A stretch of 23,768 nucleotides of DNA from a virus, in the IMG/VR virus record IMGVR_UViG_3300030090_006326, positions 1 through 23,768 of that record; one strand, written 5' to 3'. The position numbers were made by a program, and so were the translations under genes. Each line of letters begins with the position of its first letter. Position 1 is the stretch's first letter. Positions 14,129-22,306 of this stretch are shown here, one piece after another. Under the pieces are notes generated by a model that was not told the DNA's origin, made no database searches, and saw only the letters and a list, made by a program, of their open reading frames with translations.

Positions 14129-14720
14129 AAATAAGAATTTTCGACTTTTAGGAGGTAAGCCTCTCTATGAATATATTATAGATCATTGTATTCAAGCTGA
14201 ATGCTTTGATGATATATATGTAGATACAGATAGTCCTGAGATTAATAGTTATTGTACAAAAAATCATGTTGTATGTATAAACCGTAAACCAGAGCTCACA
14301 TTAGATACTGCGAACGGTAACGATGTATTTCATTACGATGTAGATTTTATAGGTCATTATGATTTTTACTTTCAATTATACGCTACTGCTCCGTTTTTAA
14401 AACCTGAGACTATTAGAGACTGTGTAGATAAGTTAACTCATAGTTCAAAGCATGATTCTATACTTACAGCTACAGAAGAATATGGTTGGTTTTGGCATAA
14501 AGATCAACCTGTAAACTATCAGCCTAATATACTTCCTAGATCGCAAGACGCTACACCAGTTATTAAAGAGACAACAGGGTTATACGGTATATCTAAACGG
14601 GCCTACGAGCGGTATAGGTGTAGGGTAGGTGCTACTCCATACTTCTATATTATAAGGGACAGAAAAGAGTGTATTGATTTAGATACCATGGCGGATTTTG
14701 AAATAGCCGAGAAAATATGA
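14079..14720 (+). CDS. CMP-sugar synthetase (NeuA/KdsB-like)
   Basis: 213 residues. IPIKSNSTRVKNKN (7-20) is the nucleotide-binding opening of acylneuraminate/KDO cytidylyltransferases, where the canonical form is IPARGGSKRIPxKN. YVDTDSPEI, FQLYATAPFLKPETI, LPRSQDATPVIKETTGLYG and IDLDTMADFEIAE follow in family order. It would join CTP to a 2-keto sugar acid such as sialic, pseudaminic, legionaminic acid or KDO. No NeuB-like synthase or other gene to make such a sugar is in the window, so the substrate would come from the host or elsewhere in the genome. ATGA overlap with the next gene couples translation. Confidence 0.8.
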   Translation: MKVAATIPIKSNSTRVKNKNFRLLGGKPLYEYIIDHCIQAECFDDIYVDTDSPEINSYCTKNHVVCINRKPELTLDTANGNDVFHYDVDFIGHYDFYFQLYATAPFLKPETIRDCVDKLTHSSKHDSILTATEEYGWFWHKDQPVNYQPNILPRSQDATPVIKETTGLYGISKRAYERYRCRVGATPYFYIIRDRKECIDLDTMADFEIAEKI

Positions 14721-15415
14721 GAAGTATTTTAAAAGACACTTTCGAAAAAATTTATTGTATAAATCTCGATTCTAGATTAGATAAATGGAAATCTGTTACT
14801 AAAGAATTTAAAAAATATAACATTGAAGATATCGTCGAACGTTACCCAGGTCATACCAGCAAAGGAAATAGCTGTGGTCGTGGATGTTCCCTTTCTTATT
14901 TTAATTTACTCAAAAAATGTAAGAACGACAAAATAAATCAAGTCTTAGTTTTTGAAGATGATGTCGAATTTTTGACATTTAGCTTAGATTACATTAATAA
15001 GAAAAATATTAAAATTGATAGTAATCCTGCAGACATATTATATAAAGGATTGACTCAATTAAAAAAAATTAAATGGGATATTTTTTATTTAGGTTTTAAT
15101 ATTAAATTGAAAGAGTTTTGCCATAAGGAAATCTTAAGCGATAATTTATTTAAAGCAACTAATCAATTAACTACTCATAGTGTTGCATTTAATAATAGTG
15201 TATATGACGTAATTATCGAAGATTTTCTGCGAAGTGAGTTCATGATTGATACATATTTAGGTTATTATTTGTCTCATAAAATTAATAGTATAAATTTATA
15301 CCCTATGATTACTGGGCAAAAAATAAATTTTACAAGCGATATAACTCATAAAAAATCTCCCAACAAATGGATACATAAAAATGTATTACATAATTTTATG
15401 AACTACGAGAAATGA
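14717..15415 (+). CDS. GT25-like glycosyltransferase, second copy
   Basis: 232 residues. KIYCINLDSRLDKW (11-24) and QVLVFEDDVEF (75-85, acidic residues at 80-82) are GT25 motifs, with CSLSYFNLLKKC between them in place of the usual GxxGCxxSH. KWDIFYLGFNIK matches the DWGLFYLGG of the copy at 5142. The sequence is otherwise quite divergent and Lys/Asn-rich. It probably transfers a hexose to the glycan; donor unknown. Coupled at both ends by ATGA overlaps. Confidence 0.75.
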   Translation: MRSILKDTFEKIYCINLDSRLDKWKSVTKEFKKYNIEDIVERYPGHTSKGNSCGRGCSLSYFNLLKKCKNDKINQVLVFEDDVEFLTFSLDYINKKNIKIDSNPADILYKGLTQLKKIKWDIFYLGFNIKLKEFCHKEILSDNLFKATNQLTTHSVAFNNSVYDVIIEDFLRSEFMIDTYLGYYLSHKINSINLYPMITGQKINFTSDITHKKSPNKWIHKNVLHNFMNYEK

Positions 15416-16506
15416 AAATTGCGGTGTTATTTTATGGGCAACCACGTTTTTTTAATATAACTAAAGGTTTTATTAAAAAGGAATTTACGTTTGATGGTCA
15501 TACTACTCATTATTTCGCACATTTATGGGAAAATGTAGGGTATACCCCTGATGGTGTTGAGCAAACTGAAAGAGAGCTTACTGAAGATATTTTATCTAAT
15601 TATTTCTTAGTTAAAAATTATAAAATTGAAGACAATGAGTATATGTTTAAACTAATAGACTCGTTCAAACACATTTTTTCTATATTAAAACAGGAAACTA
15701 ATCAAAATATACCAGTTAGTTCTTTAGATAACGACTTGAGATATAAATTTTCTCAGCATTACAGTATTAGTCAAGCATTTAATTTACTTAGAGAGTATGA
15801 AAAATTACATAATTTTAAATATGATTTAGTTATAAAAGCGCGAACAGATATAGTATATACTACACAAGACGTGTACTCGAGTTTAAAAGATTATAATTTA
15901 TATAAAAACAATTCATATTTTGATATAGATATCGATATACCTGCAGTAAAATGTAATGGCTTGCGTATTATACAATTAAACGATACAGATAAAGAAAACC
16001 CCCGGTGGGACGATCAATATGTTTATAGTTTTTACAATAAAAGAGTTAAATTTTTAGAAGATAAAAATAATACTCGGTTTGGTTTTCCATATAATTATTC
16101 GTGGAACAATAGACTAGCCTTTAATGATTGGACATTAATTGCGAATCGAAAAGCAGCAGAAATTATGTACTCGGGGTGGTATACATCTTATATTCAAGCC
16201 TTAGGGTTAGATATAGATAAAAATATATCTTGTATATTACAAGATAAAACAAAGTTAAAAAAGAAACCGAAATTTATTTCTAATTCAGAACACACCTTAC
16301 AAGGATTTATGTCTTATAAAAATAACATAAAGACTAGCAGAGTTAGTCCTCATAGGAGAGATTATAAACTATTAAATAAAAATGAAATAAAAGAAAACGT
16401 AACATCGAGAGATAAAATATTAGCAAAAACTGAAGAGGATATTACCGCAGGAATTCGAAAAATTTTTAATATTAGATACCCTTCGTTTTTAAGAAAAAAT
16501 GTCTGA
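15412..16506 (+). CDS. R(T/S)D-motif putative glycosyltransferase, copy 1
   Basis: 364 residues. The N-terminus MKIAVLFYGQPRFF and the HLWENVGY segment near residue 37 closely match the protein at 18759. YDLVIKARTDIVY (137-149, Arg144-Asp146) holds a basic-acidic motif where GT-A enzymes have DxD, and FNDWTLIANRKAAEIM follows. From memory, such GQPR...R(T/S)D proteins occur in viruses and bacterial capsule clusters, but with no characterised activity that I can name. Three copies are in this window. A metal-dependent sugar transferase is likely, substrate unknown. Its start overlaps GT25 by four bases; its end overlaps the next copy by eight. Confidence 0.55.
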   Translation: MKIAVLFYGQPRFFNITKGFIKKEFTFDGHTTHYFAHLWENVGYTPDGVEQTERELTEDILSNYFLVKNYKIEDNEYMFKLIDSFKHIFSILKQETNQNIPVSSLDNDLRYKFSQHYSISQAFNLLREYEKLHNFKYDLVIKARTDIVYTTQDVYSSLKDYNLYKNNSYFDIDIDIPAVKCNGLRIIQLNDTDKENPRWDDQYVYSFYNKRVKFLEDKNNTRFGFPYNYSWNNRLAFNDWTLIANRKAAEIMYSGWYTSYIQALGLDIDKNISCILQDKTKLKKKPKFISNSEHTLQGFMSYKNNIKTSRVSPHRRDYKLLNKNEIKENVTSRDKILAKTEEDITAGIRKIFNIRYPSFLRKNV

Positions 16507-17419
16507 AAAGAAAACAATTAATGTAGCTTTATGTGTCTCAGGAGAAATGAGACGGTGGTATAATTTACATAATACCGTCTTGAATTTAATGTTTCCATAT
16601 AGTAAAAAATATGCTCAAAAAAACGGTATAGAGGAATATGCGAACGTACATTATAATCTCGATGTATTTATACACACATGGGATCAAATAACATATTCAA
16701 AAAGACAAAAAACATGGGATTTAAATATAAGAGAGACTGGATTAGATCATGCAGAGTTAATTGAAAAAATTAAACCTAAAAAGATTTTAATAGAAGATAA
16801 ATCTGCCTTAGATTTTCATATAAACCTATTCAAAGAAAAATGTATAGACTTTCGTAATTGTGATGAAATAGATAAAAAAGTTAAATATACAAATTATACT
16901 TGTTTATCTCAGTTTTACGGTATGCGTAAAGCCCATGACTTAAGATTAGAGTATCAAAAAGAAACAAACACTACATACGATTTTGTAATTCGTACAAGGT
17001 CTGATATTTTAATTAAAGAATATCGAAAAGGACATGTTAATTTTGTGTTAGATAAACTATCTGTGTTTGATAATAGAGTAAAAAAGCATGTTTGTAACGG
17101 GAGCACTCCTCTAATTTATTGTCCATGGATATACGGGGATCATAGATTACACACTATAATGGAATATGCGTTGATGTTAAGTAGACCGAATGCAATGGAT
17201 ATAATCTTTAAAGATTTTCCAGATTGTTTAGATCGACCTGCAGGGTTTGGTAATACCTCTCACGGAGTACTTTATGATCATATACATCATAATTATGTTT
17301 ATCTAAGAGCTCCTAGCCCTCTTACATATTCTCTAGACCATAATCCAATGGAAGTAGCTGAGCAACCTAGTGAAGAAGATGGTCAGTTTTATGAGAACAC
17401 AATACCTATTAAAGAATAA
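16499..17419 (+). CDS. R(T/S)D-motif putative glycosyltransferase, copy 2
   Basis: 306 residues. INVALCVSGEMRRW (7-20) is the counterpart of IAVLFYGQPRF, DVFIHTWDQ (55-63) of the H-F-WD segment, LSQFYGMRKAHDL (136-148) of QFTSLDRVANL, and YDFVIRTRSDIL (160-171, Arg167-Asp169) of the R(T/S)D motif. The order and spacing identify it with the copies at 15412 and 18759, though overall similarity is low. It ends the rightward operon and overlaps the end of the converging methyltransferase by 11 bases. No membrane segment or signal. Activity is inferred only. Confidence 0.55.
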   Translation: MSEKKTINVALCVSGEMRRWYNLHNTVLNLMFPYSKKYAQKNGIEEYANVHYNLDVFIHTWDQITYSKRQKTWDLNIRETGLDHAELIEKIKPKKILIEDKSALDFHINLFKEKCIDFRNCDEIDKKVKYTNYTCLSQFYGMRKAHDLRLEYQKETNTTYDFVIRTRSDILIKEYRKGHVNFVLDKLSVFDNRVKKHVCNGSTPLIYCPWIYGDHRLHTIMEYALMLSRPNAMDIIFKDFPDCLDRPAGFGNTSHGVLYDHIHHNYVYLRAPSPLTYSLDHNPMEVAEQPSEEDGQFYENTIPIKE

Positions 17420-17969
17420 CCATTATACCACCTCGTACATTATCTACATCTCTAGGTTTTGGATTATTTAAGAGAGACTCAAACTTCGGTATCCACCACT
17501 TTTTTTTATGTTCTTGTATTAAGTGTAATTCCCCTACTTGTTTTCTATGAGATGCGCTTGGGTTTGTGTTAATGGTATGAAACATACATTTACGTGTTAC
17601 TCTTATCATTTCTGATATAGTTTTATCTATAAAATCTGGGTGTACATGCTCTAAAAAATCAAAAGATGTGGTCATATCCACACTTTTATCTGGTAATGGT
17701 ATATCGTGACTAACTCCTTTTAAAAATTTTATATCTTTTTTTTCAAATTCTGGTTTTGGATTAATCGAAATATCTAAACCATATACTGTATCGCATAATT
17801 CGGTTTTTGCCCAATCGCAAAATTGCCCGGCCCCAGTACCTACGTCAAGTATAGAGTTTATTTTCAATAATTTTAAAAACTGCAAATGATTTTTTGCGTG
17901 AAACCCATTCCCATATCCTTTAGTACCTAACCAATCATATGTTTTTTTTATATCAGCTATTGTTTCCAT
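17409..17969 (-). CDS. Class I SAM-dependent methyltransferase
   Basis: 186 residues. SILDVGTGAGQFCDW (39-53) is motif I, YGLDISINPKP (63-73) supplies the acidic cofactor residue, and TSFDFLEHVHPD with EMIRVTRK matches motif IV-VI of UbiE/methyltransferase-11 proteins. GELHLIQEHKKKWW is a common feature of sugar-cluster methyltransferases. It is last in the leftward block of four genes and its start overlaps the preceding gene by 13 bases. Likely O- or N-methylates a sugar or small metabolite. It is short but reads to a normal end. Confidence 0.75.
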   Translation of the reverse strand: METIADIKKTYDWLGTKGYGNGFHAKNHLQFLKLLKINSILDVGTGAGQFCDWAKTELCDTVYGLDISINPKPEFEKKDIKFLKGVSHDIPLPDKSVDMTTSFDFLEHVHPDFIDKTISEMIRVTRKCMFHTINTNPSASHRKQVGELHLIQEHKKKWWIPKFESLLNNPKPRDVDNVRGGIMVIL

Positions 17970-18766
17970 TCTTTATTATAAATAAATTTTTCTTTCTCTG
18001 TGTTGTTTCCTATATGATGGAATCGAAAGTTATATTTTCGCTGAGCTCCGCATGTTGGACATTTTAAATTTTTCCATCTAGTTAGTATATCCTCTTTAAG
18101 TTCGTTTTTATATATGGTGTAATTTAAAATAGATTCTTCTCTTATAAACATAGAGTCTTTCAACCAAAGATCGTATATATAATTATAGTTAAAAATCTTT
18201 GATAAATTATGTCTATAATCTTTAGTTAAAAAAATACAACCCGCTAAAAATCTTTCCTGTATATTTTTATTTAAATATTTTTCAGTTGTTATTTTAGGTA
18301 CTGATTTACTTTGAGGTGGGCATGATTTACTAATCAAAAACCATGTATCCTTTACCATATTAAATTCAAACTCTGATTTTTCTTCATTTGGATAAATATC
18401 GCAATCTACATATAACATTTTTTCGTATTCACTATTATAAAAATCCTGTAATACATAAAACTTAGTCATCCATGCTTTATACATGTGAGTAATAGGGTGT
18501 AATTTATCTTTGTAATTAGGTTTATTACTGTTAATTATTCTTTTGCTAAATGTTTGCTTTCGAAAAACATCTCTATTTTTTGTATAATGGTTTTCAATCG
18601 AGGAATACATATCCTCAATTACATCAGGTATTTTTGTTATAAGTTTGAAATCCGCGTTCTTGTGATTAGACCATAATTCCATATCCTTAACCATAGGTAG
18701 AAAGTTTTTCGCAAATGGATTATTCTCAAGATAAGAATATATGCAATATACAATGTTTTTATTCAC
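17957..18766 (-). CDS. Putative GT-A glycosyltransferase with DxD motif
   Basis: 269 residues from a GTG start. KMLYVDCDIYPNE (116-128, DxD at Asp121-Asp123) is a metal/nucleotide-sugar site, preceded by a long KAWMTKFYVLQDF helix typical of GT32/GT8-like enzymes. ERFLAGCIFLTKDY gives the later strand. CPTCGAQRKYNFRFHHIGN near the C-terminus adds two cysteines of unclear purpose. The GTG overlaps the previous stop in GTGAATAA, indicating coupled translation; no nearby ATG fits. Family assignment is uncertain but a sugar transferase is likely. Confidence 0.6.
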   Translation of the reverse strand: MNKNIVYCIYSYLENNPFAKNFLPMVKDMELWSNHKNADFKLITKIPDVIEDMYSSIENHYTKNRDVFRKQTFSKRIINSNKPNYKDKLHPITHMYKAWMTKFYVLQDFYNSEYEKMLYVDCDIYPNEEKSEFEFNMVKDTWFLISKSCPPQSKSVPKITTEKYLNKNIQERFLAGCIFLTKDYRHNLSKIFNYNYIYDLWLKDSMFIREESILNYTIYKNELKEDILTRWKNLKCPTCGAQRKYNFRFHHIGNNTEKEKFIYNKEWKQ

Positions 18767-19862
18767 TCGCTATTATTTTTTTATACTGTTCTTTTAACGA
18801 TAAATCAGAATCTGCTAATACTCTAATGTGAGGTCTATCTAAAATGCATTGCTTGGTGTGTTTGTTCGCGATTTTCATTATACGTTGTTGTATAACCATT
18901 TTATTTAAAAAGTCATGACCTAGCTCACCAGCATTAATACCTTCTCTCCCTAATACTTCCCCACACACAACCTCTCCTGCAGCCCAATTAATATCTATAC
19001 CGTTTGTTTTTAACAAATGTTTTGATTTTTCTACCATATCGTAAATTGTATCAATATAATTTTTCATACTTTTTAACATCTCTTTACCGCTACCTAAAAT
19101 GTACCAGTCTTTCATATGGAGATATTGAGTTGTAGGTTTATAAATATCACAAGAGCTTTTATTCCGTTTTTTTGCATATAGTTTTTCGTCTATAATTGAA
19201 AATTCTTCGTATGTAGTTCTTTTTTTAGGTTGATGATCTGTATGATTACCTGATTTATCTACCGCTCCTTCCCATATTTGTAAATCTCCAAACTTACAAA
19301 ATACTCCTTTCTCTTGTTTTTCTAAACGATGGTAAAAAAGCTTTTTATCTGACCTGTAAAAACGTTCATCTTCATACATATCAGGAGTCACAAAAAGTAA
19401 ATCTGTTCTAATTCTAAAAATATAATCATAATCTTCTTTTACTAAATTCGCAACTCTATCTAAAGATGTAAATTGACCAAGATAATATTCTAAATGTTCA
19501 GGTTCACAAATTTCAAATATACTTTTTCCAAGATTTAGAGGTATCATCTTACCGCTTTCTTTATAAAAATAATTTAAACCACCTTTTAACCCGTTAACAA
19601 AATCAAACAATTCGTGACACTTTTCATTTAATGGGTCATAGTTAGTAAATTCATATTTTTTTGGTTGATATACGTCTACAATTTTTTGTTTTTGATCGTC
19701 TGGGATTGAACTTTCCGGGTCTGAATGTCCGTATCCTACTTTATCCCAAAAATGAAAGTAGTAATCCGTAGTACACCCTTCAAAAGTTGTTTCTTGTATG
19801 ATACTTTCGTAACTTAAGTCCCAGAATCTGGGTTGCCCGTATAATAATACTGCTAATTTCAT
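18759..19862 (-). CDS. R(T/S)D-motif putative glycosyltransferase, copy 3
   Basis: 367 residues, nearly the length of copy 1 (364). MKLAVLLYGQPRFWDLS (1-17) and TTDYYFHFWDKVGYG (31-45) are near-repeats of copy 1's MKIAVLFYGQPRFFN and HYFAHLWENVGY. GQFTSLDRVANL (129-140) and YDYIFRIRTDLLF (145-157, Arg152-Asp154) carry the shared motif. MKDWYILGSGKEMLKSM corresponds to copy 1's FNDWTLIANRKAAEIM. Copies 1 and 3 are on opposite strands some 2.3 kb apart, consistent with duplication or separate import. The ATG shares a base with the radical SAM stop. Confidence 0.55.
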   Translation of the reverse strand: MKLAVLLYGQPRFWDLSYESIIQETTFEGCTTDYYFHFWDKVGYGHSDPESSIPDDQKQKIVDVYQPKKYEFTNYDPLNEKCHELFDFVNGLKGGLNYFYKESGKMIPLNLGKSIFEICEPEHLEYYLGQFTSLDRVANLVKEDYDYIFRIRTDLLFVTPDMYEDERFYRSDKKLFYHRLEKQEKGVFCKFGDLQIWEGAVDKSGNHTDHQPKKRTTYEEFSIIDEKLYAKKRNKSSCDIYKPTTQYLHMKDWYILGSGKEMLKSMKNYIDTIYDMVEKSKHLLKTNGIDINWAAGEVVCGEVLGREGINAGELGHDFLNKMVIQQRIMKIANKHTKQCILDRPHIRVLADSDLSLKEQYKKIIASE

Positions 19863-20920
19863 TAATCAGTTATAAAATCTGTCAAATTACCCCAGTCATG
19901 CTTGTGCCAATGGTAATCTTTGTTAAGTACCTTCAAAAATTCGACATGTTCGGGGTGTTTAGAGTCAAAAATGTTGTGAAAGTTATAAGATTTGTCATCA
20001 AACGTTCCCCAGTTGTAAATTCTTGATGTATATGACTTAAAATCGTGTGCTTGCGCTATTTGTATGAACTCAGGAATACTTTTATAGTTATTTTTTTGTA
20101 CACACATGTCTAATCTAACTTCTTTTAGGCCTAACTGACCAATAAAGTGAAGATTATTCATTAATTTATTCCAATCACCACCTACTCTTACTTTATCATA
20201 GTGATCTTTAATACCAGCGTCCAAACTTATAATAGTACTAATGTGTTCTGTTATCTTATGTAGGTTTTTTAAACGATCCCAACGTTTCTCGTCAAATAAA
20301 ACTCCATTTGTTTGTAGGCATAAACTAATTTCAGGGTTCTTTTTGAGATCTATTTTTTTCATGAACTCAAAAAACGAAGGTGACCCGAATGGATCTCCCG
20401 ACCCTGTTATATTAAGATGTACCTTATGAGGTTTGCTATGAATCATTCTCAGCAACCTTTTATTAATCATTAAAGTTTGTTTATACTTGTCTGGTTCGTT
20501 TTTTTCTCCATATTGTATCAAGTTTTTCCGACAACTAGGGCATCTTAAGTTGCAAGATTTATCGTAGCATAGATTAATTGTGTTAGGAGGTTGTGCGACA
20601 TCCATTTCAAACTCTAAAATAAATTTCATTTGATCTCCATATTTACCTTCTAGTACTTCTTGCCTAGTAGGTAAGGTACCATTTTGTATTTTAGGACATT
20701 CCTCTGCATTACACATACTAAAAGAACCATCCAGTATAGAGCGTCGAAATGCTTTACTTCTTTTACTATTCCATTCTTCGTAAAAATCTAAATCTGGAGT
20801 TAAATCTCCTATACGGTTATGATTTACCCATCGCGGACAACAGTTATATAATCCCTTTTCTTGTATTTCTAGAAAGGTCCAAGGATGCTCACAAAACTTA
20901 GTTGATAGTTCTTTATCCAT
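19862..20920 (-). CDS. Radical SAM protein with N-terminal SPASM-like cysteine region
   Basis: 352 residues. The radical SAM cluster is DKSCNLRCPSCRK (120-132; Cys123, Cys127, Cys130, CX3CX2C), with NITGSGDPFGSPSFFEFM as the SAM-binding GGEP-equivalent, LCLQTNGV, and ISTIISLDAG as core strands. Before it, FCEHPWTFLEI (9-19), NCCPRWVN (26-33), IGDLTPDLDFYEEWNS (37-52), RRSILDGSFSMCNAEECP (59-76) resemble a SPASM auxiliary-cluster domain, normally C-terminal. This order is unusual. Substrate could be a sugar, lipid or peptide of the glycan system. First gene of a four-gene leftward block. Confidence 0.75.
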   Translation of the reverse strand: MDKELSTKFCEHPWTFLEIQEKGLYNCCPRWVNHNRIGDLTPDLDFYEEWNSKRSKAFRRSILDGSFSMCNAEECPKIQNGTLPTRQEVLEGKYGDQMKFILEFEMDVAQPPNTINLCYDKSCNLRCPSCRKNLIQYGEKNEPDKYKQTLMINKRLLRMIHSKPHKVHLNITGSGDPFGSPSFFEFMKKIDLKKNPEISLCLQTNGVLFDEKRWDRLKNLHKITEHISTIISLDAGIKDHYDKVRVGGDWNKLMNNLHFIGQLGLKEVRLDMCVQKNNYKSIPEFIQIAQAHDFKSYTSRIYNWGTFDDKSYNFHNIFDSKHPEHVEFLKVLNKDYHWHKHDWGNLTDFITD

Positions 20921-20921
20921 G

Positions 20922-20935
20922 TATAATTAATTATA
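20922..20935. promoter_or_regulatory. Palindromic divergent -10 region
   Basis: TATAATTAATTATA is a perfect 14-base palindrome, so each strand reads TATAAT. It lies in the 20-base gap between the divergent starts at 20920 and 20941, nine bases from the leftward ATG and 13 from the rightward one. No good -35 box at the right spacing is seen for either direction, so this is a candidate, not an assured promoter. Confidence 0.4.
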
Positions 20936-20940
20936 GAGTT

Positions 20941-21342
20941 ATGCCAAGTATACAAGCAGCTAAACCTGAGATCAAAGAGATCTTCTTCAACGGTGTACAA
21001 TATAAACCTAATCAGAAGGATGTTGAAGAGATTACTTTTTTAGGTACTAAGACTATCCAAGCAAAAGTTAAAGAGAACTTAACTATATTCTGGAACCCTC
21101 TTACATGGGACTGGACTAAAGCAGCAGACAAGAGCGCATACGAAACCAAATACAAAAGAAAGACTAGACCTGTGTACTTCAAAGAAAAAGTCTTTCTTGT
21201 TGAGACTTCTAAAATGAAAAAGGGTATTGTTGACGATGAGTTCGTTGATACCGCTGAATTACCAATCGGTATTGTTGTGTATTGGGAAGCTGATACTGAA
21301 CAATGGCAGATGCTTGGCTATAAAGAAAACTTACTTCGATAG
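20941..21342 (+). CDS. Hypothetical phage protein (133 aa)
   Basis: Starts at the ATG 20941 with MPSIQAAKPEIKEIFFNG; an upstream GTG at 20902 would overlap the divergent gene and is rejected. 133 residues with alternating strand-like pieces (TFLGTKTIQAKV, RPVYFKEKVFLVET, GIVVYWEADTEQWQML) and a Trp-rich middle (FWNPLTWDWTKAADK). It has no cysteines, signal or membrane segment. The base composition and codons look less AT-rich than the flanking glycan genes, more like the que genes. It may belong to the phage's own gene set. I do not recognise the family. Confidence 0.6.
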   Translation: MPSIQAAKPEIKEIFFNGVQYKPNQKDVEEITFLGTKTIQAKVKENLTIFWNPLTWDWTKAADKSAYETKYKRKTRPVYFKEKVFLVETSKMKKGIVDDEFVDTAELPIGIVVYWEADTEQWQMLGYKENLLR

Positions 21343-21346
21343 ATGA

Positions 21347-22306
21347 GTGAAAAAAACAGCTTGTATCTATACTTCTAACACTGGTGTAGGTTTAGTAGCA
21401 GATGTCGATCTACTTCAAGACTTGTTACATGAATATTATGACGTAGATGTCTTATTTTTTAACTGGAAAAATGAGCAAGTATATACTACGAGCGAAAGCA
21501 CAAAATATGACTTAGGTATATTTCTACAAGAAATAGAACCTGCATTTTTTGAACGAGCTAAACACAACGTGTTTCTTCCAAACGAAGAATGGCTTAATGA
21601 AACAAAAATTAATTCTATTCGGGAGTTTGACAAAGTAATATGTAAATCTACATTTAGTCAGCAATTATTATCTCCATACAATAATAACGTAGTTAATAGT
21701 GGCTTTATTTCTAGAGATAAATTTGACCCTAATATTCAGCGTAAGGATACATTTTTGCATTTAGGTGGTAAGAGCTGGCAAAAAGGTACTGAAGCTGTTC
21801 TCAATATTTTTAATAAAAACGAACTACCGCTAACATTTATACAGAGTAATAAGAATTACGACAACTCTGATAAAGATAAAAATATTAATTATATAAATAC
21901 CTTTTTAGACGTAAGCGAATTAAACAAACTTTTTAACACATCCTCTATTCATTTGTGTCCTAGTATATATGAAGGCTGGGGACATTACTTATATGAAGCT
22001 CTCTCAGTAGGTGCTTTAGTTTACGTAACAAGGCTACCTATGTTCCTTGAATGGCTTGATCCTGAATTAGTAGTATTTAATGATTGTATTTATAGTGGTA
22101 TGAATGATGATGTTTTATTTTTACGTAAAAGAAAAAATACTCTCCATCAGTTTGGTTGGTTGGTTGACGAAGAATGTTTGGAAGACAATATTAATAATTA
22201 CAAAAAGCATTTAGAAAAACACAACCCAACTAAAGTAAGAGATTATTTTCGTCACCTAAACGATAAAAACTCTGATACTCTCTTAAACCATTTGTTGGAC
22301 TTGTAG
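21347..22306 (+). CDS. GT4-like glycosyltransferase
   Basis: 319 residues from GTG 21347, four bases after the preceding stop; an ATG at 21343 opens only a short unrelated frame. FLHLGGKSWQKGTEAVLNIF (136-155) opens the nucleotide-sugar domain, and IHLCPSIYEGWGHYLYEALSVGALV (201-225) holds the GT4 EX7E motif with Glu209 and Glu217. VDLLQDLLHEYYDVDVLF matches the acceptor-domain start. It would move a sugar from a nucleotide donor. Its last 77 bases overlap the end of the converging GH130-like gene, an unusually long tail-to-tail overlap. Confidence 0.8.
   Translation: MKKTACIYTSNTGVGLVADVDLLQDLLHEYYDVDVLFFNWKNEQVYTTSESTKYDLGIFLQEIEPAFFERAKHNVFLPNEEWLNETKINSIREFDKVICKSTFSQQLLSPYNNNVVNSGFISRDKFDPNIQRKDTFLHLGGKSWQKGTEAVLNIFNKNELPLTFIQSNKNYDNSDKDKNINYINTFLDVSELNKLFNTSSIHLCPSIYEGWGHYLYEALSVGALVYVTRLPMFLEWLDPELVVFNDCIYSGMNDDVLFLRKRKNTLHQFGWLVDEECLEDNINNYKKHLEKHNPTKVRDYFRHLNDKNSDTLLNHLLDL

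Noticed and set aside
17395-17425. Possible bidirectional terminator at the convergent junction
   Set aside because: No stable stem followed by a T-run can be formed from the bases there.
20241-20429. Rightward open frame of 62 codons
   Set aside because: Lies opposite the radical SAM core with no promoter or recognisable motif.
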